Shown here: positions 8,023 through 15,442 of the stretch, piece by piece | How the letters are laid out: each line of letters starts with the position of its first letter | Position numbering within the stretch: position 1 is the first letter of the stretch | NCBI GenBank assembly: GCA_910588315.1 | Contig: CAJUQF010000027.1 | Span: forward strand, 1 to 19,701 | DNA: 19,701 nucleotides | Origin: an uncultured Christensenellaceae bacterium | GTDB taxonomy: Bacteria; Bacillota; Clostridia; Christensenellales; Pumilibacteraceae | Reading direction: 5' to 3' | Notes under the pieces: generated by a model | What the model was told of the DNA's origin: nothing | What the model saw: the letters and a program-made list of their open reading frames with translations, nothing else | The model's database searches: none | Translations under genes and position numbers: made by a program

Positions 8023-9511
8023 CCCACACCTCCGTATCGGCGACCGTATCCGCTACGGCACCGCCTTCGTTCGCCGTCTTTTCGACCGTCAGATCCTTGG
8101 GATCGATCCTTATGCCGACGCGGTCGCCTATATCCCACTCGTCCACGGTATCGATAAAGAAATCGTTGTCGTCGTCCGTATACACTTGGACCTGATAATA
8201 ACTTCCCTTATAAAGCGTCTGCGTGACGTTGGCGCCTATAACGCCGTCGGTCTCGTCGTCGGTAAGCTCGATCTTGTCGAACGGGATTTTGACCTTTACT
8301 TCGTCGCCGCGCTCGTAAACGGTCTCGCCTGGCATGAATTCGAAATCGCCGCCGCACAGTCTGACGGTGTTTTCCGATATGATCTCGCCGACGTACTCGT
8401 TGACGGTTTTGAGCTTTTTCATGATATGTATGCCGTCCGGTTCGACTGATAGCCATACGGTCTGTCCGGGCGTAAACTCAACGGTGTTTTGTACCGTAAA
8501 CTGATAATCGCCCGTCATGATCTCCATTTCGTAATAGGTACCTTTGAACACCGTGGATACGACTTCGCCTTTGAGCGCGCCGCTCTTGGCGTTGATCGCG
8601 ATGTCCTCGGGGCGAACGACAAGGTCGACCTTCTCGTCCTTGCCGAACCCTTTGTCCATACACTTGAACTCGGTTCCGCAAAACTCGACGAGAAAATCTT
8701 TTTTCATGACGCCGGAAAGAATATTACTCTCGCCTATGAAGTCCGCGACGAACGCGTTGGCAGGCTCGTCGTAAATCTTTTTGGGCGTGCCGTACTGCTG
8801 CACCGCGCCGTCTGTCATGACGACGACTTTGTCGGACATGGTAAGCGCTTCTTCCTGATCGTGCGTGACGTAAATAAACGTTATACCGATATTCTTGTGC
8901 ATAGCCGCAAGCTCGGACTGCATCTCTTTACGCATCTTGAGATCGAGCGCACCGAGCGGCTCGTCCAATAACAAAACTTTCGGCTCGCACACTATGGCGC
9001 GCGCTATCGCCACACGCTGTTGCTGTCCGCCCGAAAGTCCTGTTATACCGCGATGCCCGTACGCTTCGAGATTGACGAGTTTAAGAACGCGTTCCACCTT
9101 TTCGGCTATCTCGTCCTTTGTGAACTTTCTGTATATCGGTCTGCCCTTTTTATCGAGCTCACCCGTAGGTATGCGTTTGAGTTTAAGCCCGAACGCGATA
9201 TTTTTAAAAACGTTCAAATGCGGAAACAGCGCGTATTTCTGAAAAACGGTATTTATGGGACGCAAGTGCGGCGGCACGGTGGTCACGTCCTGCTTTTCGA
9301 GAAATATCGATCCCGACGTAGGCATTTCGAATCCCGCGATCATGCGCAACAGCGTCGTCTTGCCGCAGCCCGACGGGCCCAAAAGCGTGACGAACTCGCC
9401 GCGTCTGACCGCAAGATTGACGTTGTCCACGGCAGTGATACCGTCGAACACTTTGGTCACGTTTTTGATCTCGATGATATTATCGAACTTCTCTCTGGTA
9501 ATTGTCGCCAT
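8012..9511 (-). CDS. potA: Spermidine/putrescine ABC transporter ATP-binding protein PotA, with a duplicated C-terminal TOBE-type module
   Basis: ATPase that powers polyamine import with PotB and PotC. The N-terminal ABC domain (about 1-245) has Walker A GPSGCGKT (45-52), the Q-loop FQKYALFPHLN, signature LSGGQQQR (159-166), Walker B VLLLDEP (179-185), D-loop GALD and the switch His217 in YVTHDQEEAL. At 499 residues it is well over 100 longer than the usual PotA (350-380). The extra length is a second C-terminal regulatory module. Residues about 263-365 and 371-478 align with each other; for example VFKGTYYEMEI (321-331) matches LYKGSYYQVQV (433-443), each followed by an acidic strand pattern. 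The last 20 residues are low-complexity. The start ATG at 9511 has GGAGG 11 bases upstream. It is the first gene of the operon. Confidence 0.95.
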   Translation of the reverse strand: MATITREKFDNIIEIKNVTKVFDGITAVDNVNLAVRRGEFVTLLGPSGCGKTTLLRMIAGFEMPTSGSIFLEKQDVTTVPPHLRPINTVFQKYALFPHLNVFKNIAFGLKLKRIPTGELDKKGRPIYRKFTKDEIAEKVERVLKLVNLEAYGHRGITGLSGGQQQRVAIARAIVCEPKVLLLDEPLGALDLKMRKEMQSELAAMHKNIGITFIYVTHDQEEALTMSDKVVVMTDGAVQQYGTPKKIYDEPANAFVADFIGESNILSGVMKKDFLVEFCGTEFKCMDKGFGKDEKVDLVVRPEDIAINAKSGALKGEVVSTVFKGTYYEMEIMTGDYQFTVQNTVEFTPGQTVWLSVEPDGIHIMKKLKTVNEYVGEIISENTVRLCGGDFEFMPGETVYERGDEVKVKIPFDKIELTDDETDGVIGANVTQTLYKGSYYQVQVYTDDDNDFFIDTVDEWDIGDRVGIRIDPKDLTVEKTANEGGAVADTVADTEVWDGE

Positions 9512-9770
9512 CGTGGCATTTACCTCCGGGGGAATGGAATGAACAAATAAAAAGTGAATAGATTGATTGTGCTTTTCGTAGGGAGCGACGCCCCGGCGCT
9601 CCGCGCTGTGCGCGAATGAATAAGTAATAGTGAAAAGTGAATAGGTGCGGTCGAGTTTTTAGTTATCGGATTCCTCGACTACGCTCGGAATAACAACAGT
9701 ATAGAAGTTTAAAGTTGGTTCGCAGGGATCGTATTTCGCCGTTCCGTATTCTTCATAAAGCGCTTATGTT

Positions 9771-9867
9771 GTGCAATTCGTAGGGCAGGCAGACCCTTGC
9801 CTGCCGTTCCATGGATTATTGCTCTGCCGCTACCGGAGGGCAAGGGTCTGCCCTCCCTACAAACGTC
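9771..9867. repeat. Dispersed hairpin repeat, family A, copy 1
   Basis: The arms at about 9780-9805 (GTAGGGCAGGCAGACCCTTG...) and 9836-9861 (...CAAGGGTCTGCCCTCCCTAC) are nearly perfect inverted repeats, giving a stem of about 25 bp. The loop includes the shared core GGATTATTGCT. Diverged relatives occur at 19211-19297 and 19480-19578, sharing the flank TTG(T/C)GCAATTCG. The small palindromic non-coding structure fits a MITE- or REP-like element. Confidence 0.75.
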
Positions 9868-9902
9868 GAGTCTGATTTTATTTTCCGGGATACGAAGGGC
9901 GT

Positions 9903-10018
9903 TGACCAAGCCGCCTTGTCGCACGTAGCTCGCATACCTTCGGTGTTCACACGGCGCGAATTTGCCTTTGCAAGCAAGCAAATTCACTTGTGCGGTTAGC
10001 ACGCGATGAACGCGTCGC
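9903..10018. repeat. 116-bp direct repeat, family C, copy 1
   Basis: Matches 10155-10270 at 112 of 116 positions at a constant offset of 252 bp. It contains an internal palindrome GAATTTGC...GCAAATTC. The sequence between the copies is unrelated. The function is unknown; it may be part of a dispersed element present elsewhere in the genome. Confidence 0.8.
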
Positions 10019-10154
10019 AGAGAGCCGACGAGCCGATACGACGCAAATGGATTGCGGTCAACTTCTTTCCGACCCGAAAAGCCTCGGCGACGAGATCGCG
10101 CGTCAGGCGAGCAACAGGTGGGAAGGCGGCGACGGAATTGTAGACCCACCTACA

Positions 10155-10270
10155 TGACCGAGCCGCCTTGCCGCACGTAGCTCGCATACCTTCGGTGTTC
10201 ACACGGCGCGAATTTGCCTTTGCAAGCAAGCAAATTCACTTGTGCGGTTAGCACGCGATGAGCTCGTCGC
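10155..10270. repeat. 116-bp direct repeat, family C, copy 2
   Basis: Second copy of the repeat at 9903-10018, ending five bases before the stop codon of the XRE-cupin regulator. The four differences lie near the two ends; the central 90 or so bases are identical, indicating recent duplication or gene conversion. Confidence 0.8.
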
Positions 10271-10275
10271 CGAGA

Positions 10276-10845
10276 TTAAAACTGCGGCGGACACGACACC
10301 CATAACACCCTACTCACTCCGTCGCCGTCCTCGTTGACGTTTTTAAGCAGGTGCCGCTTATCCGCCGTGAAATAAAAAGTATCGCCTTTTTCGGCTATTG
10401 CGGTGCGCGAACCGACTACCACCTTGATCTTACCTTCGAGAACATACCCGAACTCTTCGCCCTCGTGCGGATAATCCTCGTCAGTCTCCTGCCCTTTGAG
10501 CAGCTCGGTTATGATGGGTTCCATGGCGTTCTTTTGCGCCGTCGGTACGATCCAAGTCACCGATCCGCTCTCGGACTTCTTTTCGAAATAATCGTCCGGC
10601 GTAAACACGAGCTGAGCATCGTCATAGTTAGCGAAAAACTCGGACAAGTTCGATCCCAAAAGCGTAAGAATATCGATAAGCGTCGCTATCGACGGCGAAG
10701 TCAGATCGTTTTCCAACTGGCTTATGTATCCCTTGCTGAGCTCGGCGCGGTCGGCAAGCTCTTCCTGAGTAAGTCCGTTTTTCAACCGCAGATCGCGCAG
10801 CCGCGTTCCTATCGAATCGTTGTTATTTACGTTCTCCGTCGCCAT
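10276..10845 (-). CDS. XRE-family regulator with C-terminal cupin domain, likely polyamine-responsive
   Basis: A 189-residue transcription factor. The N-terminal HTH (about 12-66) contains LRLKNGLTQEELADRAELSKGYISQLE; the C-terminal cupin (about 110-187) contains GEEFGYVLEGKIKVVVG and EKGDTFYFTADKRHLLKNV. This two-domain design is that of PuuR-type regulators, where the cupin senses a small ligand. Lying upstream of potABCD on the same strand makes polyamine-dependent control of import the likely role. The start ATG at 10845 follows GAGAGAAAGAT. Its own promoter is a near-ideal sigma-A promoter with a palindrome GTTTAC-ATTTA-GTAAAC just past the -10 box, suggesting autorepression. I see no copy of that palindrome directly in front of potA, so control of pot may work through read-through transcription from this promoter. 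Confidence 0.92.
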   Translation of the reverse strand: MATENVNNNDSIGTRLRDLRLKNGLTQEELADRAELSKGYISQLENDLTSPSIATLIDILTLLGSNLSEFFANYDDAQLVFTPDDYFEKKSESGSVTWIVPTAQKNAMEPIITELLKGQETDEDYPHEGEEFGYVLEGKIKVVVGSRTAIAEKGDTFYFTADKRHLLKNVNEDGDGVSRVLWVSCPPQF

Positions 10846-10874
10846 ATCTTTCTCTCGATAAAGTTAAACTTTTT

Positions 10875-10891
10875 GTTTACATTTAGTAAAC
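10875..10891. promoter_or_regulatory. Probable operator of the XRE-cupin regulator
   Basis: Perfect palindrome GTTTAC-ATTTA-GTAAAC, 17 bp, covering about +3 to +19 of the predicted transcript. A second short palindrome (AAAGTT-A-AACTTT) lies directly downstream at about 10860-10872. The position fits a repressor that blocks promoter clearance. Confidence 0.65.
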
Positions 10892-10899
10892 CGAGAGTG

Positions 10900-10928
10900 A
10901 TTATATAATATACCGCCATATATGTCAA
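10900..10928 (-). promoter_or_regulatory. Consensus promoter of the XRE-cupin gene
   Basis: Minus-strand TTGACA (10928-10923), 17 bases, TATAAT (10905-10900). Both hexamers are perfect. The predicted leader is about 45-50 bases and contains the operator-like palindromes. Confidence 0.85.
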
Positions 10929-10980
10929 TTATTTTACGGGTATTTCGACAAACATTTTAAAATTTTTTTTTGCAAAGATA

Positions 10981-11012
10981 AACCGAGCCGCATCGCATTG
11001 ACCGGCTCGGTT
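10981..11012 (-). terminator. Terminator after the flavodoxin-domain gene
   Basis: Perfect 10-bp GC-rich stem (AACCGAGCCG with CGGCTCGGTT) and a 12-base loop, 22 bases past the stop codon of the gene at 11035. The T-tract that follows on the minus strand is interrupted (TTTATCTTTG), so it may be only moderately efficient. Confidence 0.65.
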
Positions 11013-11034
11013 CGTTGTTACGCATATCGCATCG

Positions 11035-11697
11035 TTATTTCTTGAGTTTCTTTTTGAGCGCACGTTTTTTATCGAGCGGCGCTTTTTCGGCTTTTTCCTG
11101 TTCCTCGAAGAATTTTTTCTTTTCTTCTTCGTCGGTGATCTCTGCGGGAGAATACAGTTCGACGTCGACCGGACGGTCTTCGAGAAAATCTATAAGCGGC
11201 GCGATGTTCGCTTTTTTTACTTCGTCGAACGGGGTCTCCACCGCATGGATAAGGAAGGTGTCGTCGTCGCTCACAAGGCTCGCCGAATGGATCTGACGCA
11301 GCGTCATATTCATCGACATTTTTTCCGTTCTCGAAAGCTCGTTCGCGTCGAAACCGCCTTGAACATAGAACGTAGGAATAAACTTTTCGTACGCGACGCT
11401 TATATTGCCGTTGCGAACGCGCTCGGCGAGCGACTTCCTGTAAGGCAGCATGCCTACGCCGCACACCGTTAGCTTGTTGTACATAAGATCGAGATCGCCG
11501 GCTATCTTCTTATAGCCGGACAGCGCCGTGCCGCGCATCGACCCGATAAACAACAGTTTATCGTACGCCGCTATCATATTGCTGCGAAATTTATCCGCCG
11601 GAACGGCGTCGCAGCCGATAGCATTGCCGAGAATATCGACGTAACGCTTGACATAGCCGTGTTCGGAATTGAATATTATAAGCAGTCTGCCTTTCAT
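11035..11697 (-). CDS. Flavodoxin-domain protein
   Basis: A cytoplasmic protein of 220 residues. The first about 150 residues have the flavodoxin-like pattern: strand RLLIIFNSEHGYVKRYVDIL with a T/S-x-x-G-type phosphate loop, LLFIGSMRGTALSGYKK where flavodoxins have their second FMN loop, and a later strand LTVCGVGMLPY. This resembles the flavodoxin/HemG-like domain family; FMN binding is inferred. The last 45 residues are a highly charged Lys/Glu tail (EEEKKKFFEEQEKAEK...KKKLKK), likely a coiled coil or a nucleic-acid- or membrane-contacting tail. The ATG at 11697 is chosen because GGAG lies six bases upstream; a TTG four codons earlier overlaps that site. It has its own promoter and terminator, so it is a single-gene unit. 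The partner redox protein is unknown. Confidence 0.8.
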   Translation of the reverse strand: MKGRLLIIFNSEHGYVKRYVDILGNAIGCDAVPADKFRSNMIAAYDKLLFIGSMRGTALSGYKKIAGDLDLMYNKLTVCGVGMLPYRKSLAERVRNGNISVAYEKFIPTFYVQGGFDANELSRTEKMSMNMTLRQIHSASLVSDDDTFLIHAVETPFDEVKKANIAPLIDFLEDRPVDVELYSPAEITDEEEKKKFFEEQEKAEKAPLDKKRALKKKLKK

Positions 11698-11727
11698 AAC
11701 TTTCTCCAAAAAACCTTGTCGGTAAAT

Positions 11728-11756
11728 ATGATATCACTTTTCGCCGCAATTTTCAA
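11728..11756 (-). promoter_or_regulatory. Promoter of the flavodoxin-domain gene
   Basis: Minus-strand TTGAAA (11756-11751), 17 bases, TATCAT (11733-11728). The predicted leader is about 25 bases and contains the GGAG ribosome site. Confidence 0.65.
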
Positions 11757-12015
11757 CTGTTTTGAGCGAGAAACGCTACAATGGAATGACATCGCGAACG
11801 CAATCCGAAAATTAAATCCATCGAGTTTAATACGTAATTATATCACCGACAAAACCGGATCTCGTTTACATACCGGATTTGCAGGCGGCGCAAGTTTACG
11901 ATATTAAATTAGTTTTACTTCTCGAATTAATTGGTATTATACCCCGGAGCAAGCTCCTGGCTCGCACGCTTCGCGTGCAAGTCCGCCGCAAGCGGGCAAA
12001 AATACTCCTCGAATA
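11757..12015. other. Non-coding spacer with three consecutive tight hairpins
   Basis: No convincing gene. Three short perfect GC-rich hairpins follow each other: GGAGC-AA-GCTCC (11946-11957), GCACGC-TTC-GCGTGC (11964-11978) and CCGC-AA-GCGG (11986-11995). They may be a fragment of a dispersed element or a structured RNA. The rest is AT-rich and featureless. Confidence 0.5.
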
Positions 12016-12036
12016 AAAAAACCGCCTTTATAAGCG
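12016..12036 (-). terminator. Terminator after the zinc-ribbon gene
   Basis: Minus-strand stem CCGC/GCGG around a short AT-rich loop, directly followed by a run of seven T. It lies about 60 bases past the stop codon at 12096. The stem is short, so confidence is moderate. Confidence 0.5.
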
Positions 12037-12095
12037 GGAAAAACCATTATGTTTTTTAAGCCGTACAAAAAAACGTTAAGCATGCGACAAATAAT

Positions 12096-12269
12096 CTATC
12101 TGCGGTTATTGTTACGCATGGCGGCACGCTGCGCCTTATGCGCTTTTCTGCACTCGGGACAACGGGTAGGTTCGTGTTCGAAACCCTTTTCCGCATAGAA
12201 TTCCTGTTCGCCTGCGGTAAATGTGAATTCCTTGCCGCAATCTCTGCAAGTCAATGTCTTGTCTGTCAT
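12096..12269 (-). CDS. Small zinc-ribbon protein (zf-trcl-like)
   Basis: A 57-residue protein with two CxxC pairs, Cys8/Cys11 (CRDC) and Cys37/Cys40 (CPEC), separated by FTFTAGEQEFYAEKGFEHEP, and a basic tail rich in Arg and Asn. This is the layout of the 'probable zinc-ribbon' family common in Clostridia and Chloroflexi, whose function is unknown; nucleic-acid or ribosome binding is only a guess. The start ATG at 12269 has AGGAG 12 bases upstream. It stands alone, between the inverted-repeat element and the flavodoxin gene. Confidence 0.85.
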   Translation of the reverse strand: MTDKTLTCRDCGKEFTFTAGEQEFYAEKGFEHEPTRCPECRKAHKAQRAAMRNNNRR

Positions 12270-12414
12270 TCGGGCTTTGCGCTCCTTATATTATTCAACT
12301 TAAAAAAATGACAGACAACGGCAATGTATCAAGTTCCGCTTTATGACATTTTTAAAACTTGTAAATATATGATACGATAATTATCTCTTAAAGTCAATCG
12401 TTTTATAATAATAA

Positions 12415-12735
12415 ATTCGGATGTATGGAAAAATAATTATCCGTACATTCTCCCGACCCCAACTGAACCATTTTTACGGGCAAATTGCGGTCTATACGCG
12501 CGAAGCGTCGCTCATAGTACTGTCAAGTACAATTTCGCTCCGTTTCGCACGTCTATACTCGCAATTTGCTCCGTAAAAACGCTCTGCGCCCGAAGCGAGG
12601 CTGTTTTTAGGCTATTGCAAGGCAAGCGAGTGATATTGTAGTGGGGCTACTATGAGCGAGCTTAACGTAGCAAGAGCCCAAAACAGCCCGCTATCGGGTG
12701 TATTCTATTGGGGTCGGGAGAATGTATATCCGAAT
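12415..12735. mobile_element. 321-bp inverted-repeat element (MITE-like, non-coding)
   Basis: The outer ends are inverted: ATTCGGAT (12415-12422) with ATCCGAAT (12728-12735), and ACATTCTCCCGACCCCAA (12445-12462) with its exact complement at 12708-12725. Two further internal inverted repeats form arms: 12471-12507 with 12541-12580, and 12589-12613 with 12674-12698. No open frame of substance lies inside. TTATAATA-like sequence flanks both ends and could be a target duplication, but the match is low-complexity. The layout fits a non-autonomous mobile element or a large multi-arm RNA. Confidence 0.65.
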
Positions 12736-12761
12736 CCGTTATAATACTCTAAAGGTTTTTG

Positions 12762-12971
12762 TTATTGTTTTGTTTCTGAGCGGTCGGGTTTATGCTCGCC
12801 GCACATTTTGCAAAACGCACAGCCCGAACACTCCGATTTGCCGTCGCGTTTTTTCGTGCCGCAGTCACAGCAACCGCTCTTGCCCTTGAGTTTGTTGTAA
12901 AGCGTTATGCCGAGCGCGAATGCGAAAGCAAGACAAACGAATACGAGCAATGCTATTTCCCAAGCGTTCAT
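12762..12971 (-). CDS. FeoB-associated Cys-rich membrane protein
   Basis: A 69-residue protein with one N-terminal membrane helix (about 5-27) and a Cys-rich cytoplasmic tail: CCDC at 34-37, then a C-x2-C-x2-C-x2-C run near 48-57. This matches the FeoB-associated small protein family of Firmicutes, thought to assist FeoB, possibly at the role of FeoC or in metal transfer. The start ATG at 12971 has an AAGGGGGGA ribosome site. It lies 13 bases after the stop of the frame I consider the true end of feoB (12985), so it is the last gene of the feo operon. Confidence 0.88.
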   Translation of the reverse strand: MNAWEIALLVFVCLAFAFALGITLYNKLKGKSGCCDCGTKKRDGKSECSGCAFCKMCGEHKPDRSETKQ

Positions 12972-12984
12972 ATCGTATCCCCCC

Positions 12985-13105
12985 TTACGCCTTTTTCTTT
13001 CCGAATTCGGGGAACTTGATCTTATGCTTATTGTTCAGAACGATGAGCATTGTTGCCGCCGCCGCGACCGCCGCCCAAACGAACACGTCCACCACCATGC
13101 GCCTA
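12985..13105 (-). pseudogene. Out-of-frame C-terminal end of FeoB
   Basis: Continuation of feoB in the -1 frame: about 35 residues, a membrane helix followed by a Lys-rich tail, ending 13 bases before the next operon gene. It has no start or ribosome site of its own, so it is read here as the displaced end of feoB. Either one G is missing in the GGTGGTGG stretch (sequencing or assembly error), or a real one-base deletion shortened the protein. Confidence 0.6.
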
Positions 13106-15272
13106 TCGTGTACACAGCCGCCGATATAACGTAGCTCGCCGCGACCCAGAACATGAGCGTCCATTTGAACGAGCCTTTTTTGAGTTCGGCTTTTGCCGTG
13201 GCGCACGCGGCAAAACACGGGACCGTGAGCATGTTGAACGCGATGAACGCGATAAGCCCGGGAATGTCTATGCCCGTCGCGGTGATCATCGCGACAGCCG
13301 ACGCTATACCCTCTTCGTCGGCAAGCAGTTCGCCGCCGGTAATGCTGCCGACGTTCGCGCCCATGGCGATAAGGCAAGCGCCGAGCGTGCCGAACGTAGC
13401 GATAACGTTCTCTTTGGCGATAAGTCCCGTAAGCGCCGCAACCGCGAACACCCAACCGTATGCGCCGATCTGCGACCCGAATCCGAGCGGAGTGAACAGC
13501 GGTTGTATAAATTTGCCGAGCGACGCGAGAATGGAATCGTTCATATGCTCGTCGGGCAAATAATGCCATGCCCAGTTAAGGTGCGAGAACAACCAGATTA
13601 TCACGGTGGAAGCGAATATTATGGTAAACGCTTTTTTGACGAAGTGTTTGGTCTTGTCCCACAGGTGGAGCATAAGGTTCTTGAATCTCGGCATGTGGTA
13701 TGTGGGAAGCTCCATAATGAACGGCGGTATCTCGCCTTTCATCGTGGTGTTACGCATGATAAGCACGCAAACTATCGCCGCCGCCACGCCGAGAACGTAC
13801 ATGCCGTAAGTGATAAGGTCGGCATTGCCCACGCCGAAGAATTCGCAGATACCGCCCGCGATCGCCGTAAGTATGGGCAGTTTCGCGCCGCAGGAAAAGA
13901 ACGGTATCACGCGTATCGTAGCGGTACGCTCGTTTTTGTCGGCGAGCGTGCGCGTATTGATCATCGCGGGTACGCTGCATCCGAATCCCATTATCATAGG
14001 CATGAACGACCTGCCCGACAGTCCGAACCGACGGAATATCCTGTCGAGAACGAACGCGACGCGCGCCATATATCCGGTGTCCTCGAGAATGGAGAACCAC
14101 ATAAACAGCATGAGTATCTGCGGCAAAAATCCGAGTACGGCAAACAATCCGCCGAGTACGCCGTCCGCAATGAACCCCGACAACCATTCGGTTTCTATCG
14201 CGCCGCCCAAAGCTTCCATTATCGTCGAGAACAAAGTATCGAACATATTGAACAATATAACGCCGGGAGAAAATACCGCGCCGTCATAGAAGATACCTAC
14301 AAAAGTCGTCATACCCTCGGACAATCCGAGTTCGTCTACGCCGGGCAGACCTTTACCGAGACTCGCCCACGCGCCGATATACAAAAAATCCTCGGAAAAC
14401 GTCACATGGAATATGGCGAACAGTATCACCAAAAAAATAGGTATCGCCCAAACGCGGTGCGTCATGACTTTGTCTATCTTATCGGACTTTGTAAACTTGT
14501 CCTTTTTCGCGCGCGTCTTGGCAACGGCAAGACGCGTCGTTATGTATTTGTACCGCGCATCGACGATAGCAGCTTCGAGATCGATATCTTCTCCGACGCC
14601 CGCGGCTTTCTCTCTCGCGTCTTTCGCGCCCTTGCGTTCAAGCTCGAGTTCATCGTTTTCGAGCAGCTTGATCGCATGGAACAACGGCGAACTCACACCT
14701 TCTGCCGAGTAAAACTCTATCACGGGCGGCAGAATATCGGATATCGCGCCTTCTACTACGGACACGCCCTTGCGTTCTCGCGGAACTTCGAGCGCACGCG
14801 CCATCATTTTATCGATACCCGCGCCTTTAAGCGCGCTTACGGGCATGACCGGAACTCCGAGCTCGCGTTCTATGATCCCGACGTCGATCTTGTCGCCTTC
14901 GCGCTCAACCGCGTCCATCATGTTGAGCGCAACGAGAACGGGTACGTCCGCTTCCATTACCTGCGTCGTAAGATACAGATTGCGCTCGAGATTGGTAGCG
15001 TCGACTATGTTGATAACAAGATCGGGTTTCTCGTCGATCATATAATTGCGCGATATCACTTCTTCGGGCGTGTACGGCGAAAGCGAGTAAATACCCGGCA
15101 GATCGACGATATCTATGCGCTCCGCCGTCTGCTTTTTCAGCCCTTTATACTGCCCCTCGCGCTTTTCCACGGTCACGCCCGGCCAGTTACCGACATGCGC
15201 CGTACTGCCCGTGAGCCTGTTGAAAAGCGTCGTCTTTCCGCAGTTGGGATTGCCTATCAGAGCTATCCTCAT
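13035..15272 (-). CDS. feoB: Ferrous iron transporter FeoB (probable C-terminal frameshift; likely original end 12985)
   Basis: Fe2+ importer with a cytoplasmic G-protein domain and membrane Gate domains. G1 is GNPNCGKT (7-14), the G2 region VGNWPGVTVEK, G3 DLPG (57-60), G4 NMMD (117-120) and G5 SALKG (146-150). The membrane part starts near residue 277 and contains the conserved FFSCGAKLPI motif and LPTYHMPRF. The reading frame ends at 13035 with an atypical Arg/Gln-rich tail (FGRRSRRRQQC). A -1 shift near 13100 would instead give a hydrophobic segment (VFVWAAVAAAATMLIVL) and a basic tail KIKFPEFGKKKA ending at 12985, right in front of the next gene. I consider that the genuine end. The ATG at 15272 has AAGGAG 9 bases upstream. 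It is cotranscribed with feoA. Confidence 0.96.
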   Translation of the reverse strand: MRIALIGNPNCGKTTLFNRLTGSTAHVGNWPGVTVEKREGQYKGLKKQTAERIDIVDLPGIYSLSPYTPEEVISRNYMIDEKPDLVINIVDATNLERNLYLTTQVMEADVPVLVALNMMDAVEREGDKIDVGIIERELGVPVMPVSALKGAGIDKMMARALEVPRERKGVSVVEGAISDILPPVIEFYSAEGVSSPLFHAIKLLENDELELERKGAKDAREKAAGVGEDIDLEAAIVDARYKYITTRLAVAKTRAKKDKFTKSDKIDKVMTHRVWAIPIFLVILFAIFHVTFSEDFLYIGAWASLGKGLPGVDELGLSEGMTTFVGIFYDGAVFSPGVILFNMFDTLFSTIMEALGGAIETEWLSGFIADGVLGGLFAVLGFLPQILMLFMWFSILEDTGYMARVAFVLDRIFRRFGLSGRSFMPMIMGFGCSVPAMINTRTLADKNERTATIRVIPFFSCGAKLPILTAIAGGICEFFGVGNADLITYGMYVLGVAAAIVCVLIMRNTTMKGEIPPFIMELPTYHMPRFKNLMLHLWDKTKHFVKKAFTIIFASTVIIWLFSHLNWAWHYLPDEHMNDSILASLGKFIQPLFTPLGFGSQIGAYGWVFAVAALTGLIAKENVIATFGTLGACLIAMGANVGSITGGELLADEEGIASAVAMITATGIDIPGLIAFIAFNMLTVPCFAACATAKAELKKGSFKWTLMFWVAASYVISAAVYTIGAWWWTCSFGRRSRRRQQCSSF

Positions 15273-15442
15273 CGAACTTATCTCCTTTTAAATAAATTTT
15301 ATATTTCGTATACCGATCAACATAAATTTCCGCCGCCAAACGGATCATGCGTTTTTAAACGACCCGACCGTTTTTTACGGTGTAAGTATATGTATACAAT
15401 GCACGGATATACCGAGACAAATATTCCGCTCCGTCTCGCGCG

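Larger units (their letters stand above)
9512..10275. other. Repeat-rich non-coding block between the XRE-cupin regulator gene and potA
   Basis: About 760 bases with no convincing gene. It holds a partial element near 9578-9600 (CGTAGGGAGCGACG type), a hairpin repeat at 9771-9867 and two copies of a 116-bp direct repeat. Short open frames here read through the repeats and have Arg/Cys-rich, repeat-derived translations, so I do not call them genes. In many Clostridia an XRE-cupin gene directly precedes potA; here the pair seems to have been pushed apart by repeat insertion. Confidence 0.6.

Noticed and set aside
9709..10229. Two short minus-strand frames inside the repeat block
   Set aside because: They run through the 116-bp repeats and a hairpin repeat, have Cys/Arg-rich translations and no ribosome sites.
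9903..10270. CRISPR array
   Set aside because: Only two 116-bp copies with a 136-bp interval and no cas genes; the repeat length and number do not fit.
13085..13110. Programmed -1 frameshift in feoB
   Set aside because: No slippery heptamer of the X-XXY-YYZ type is present at the switch point; a missing base or a true deletion is simpler.
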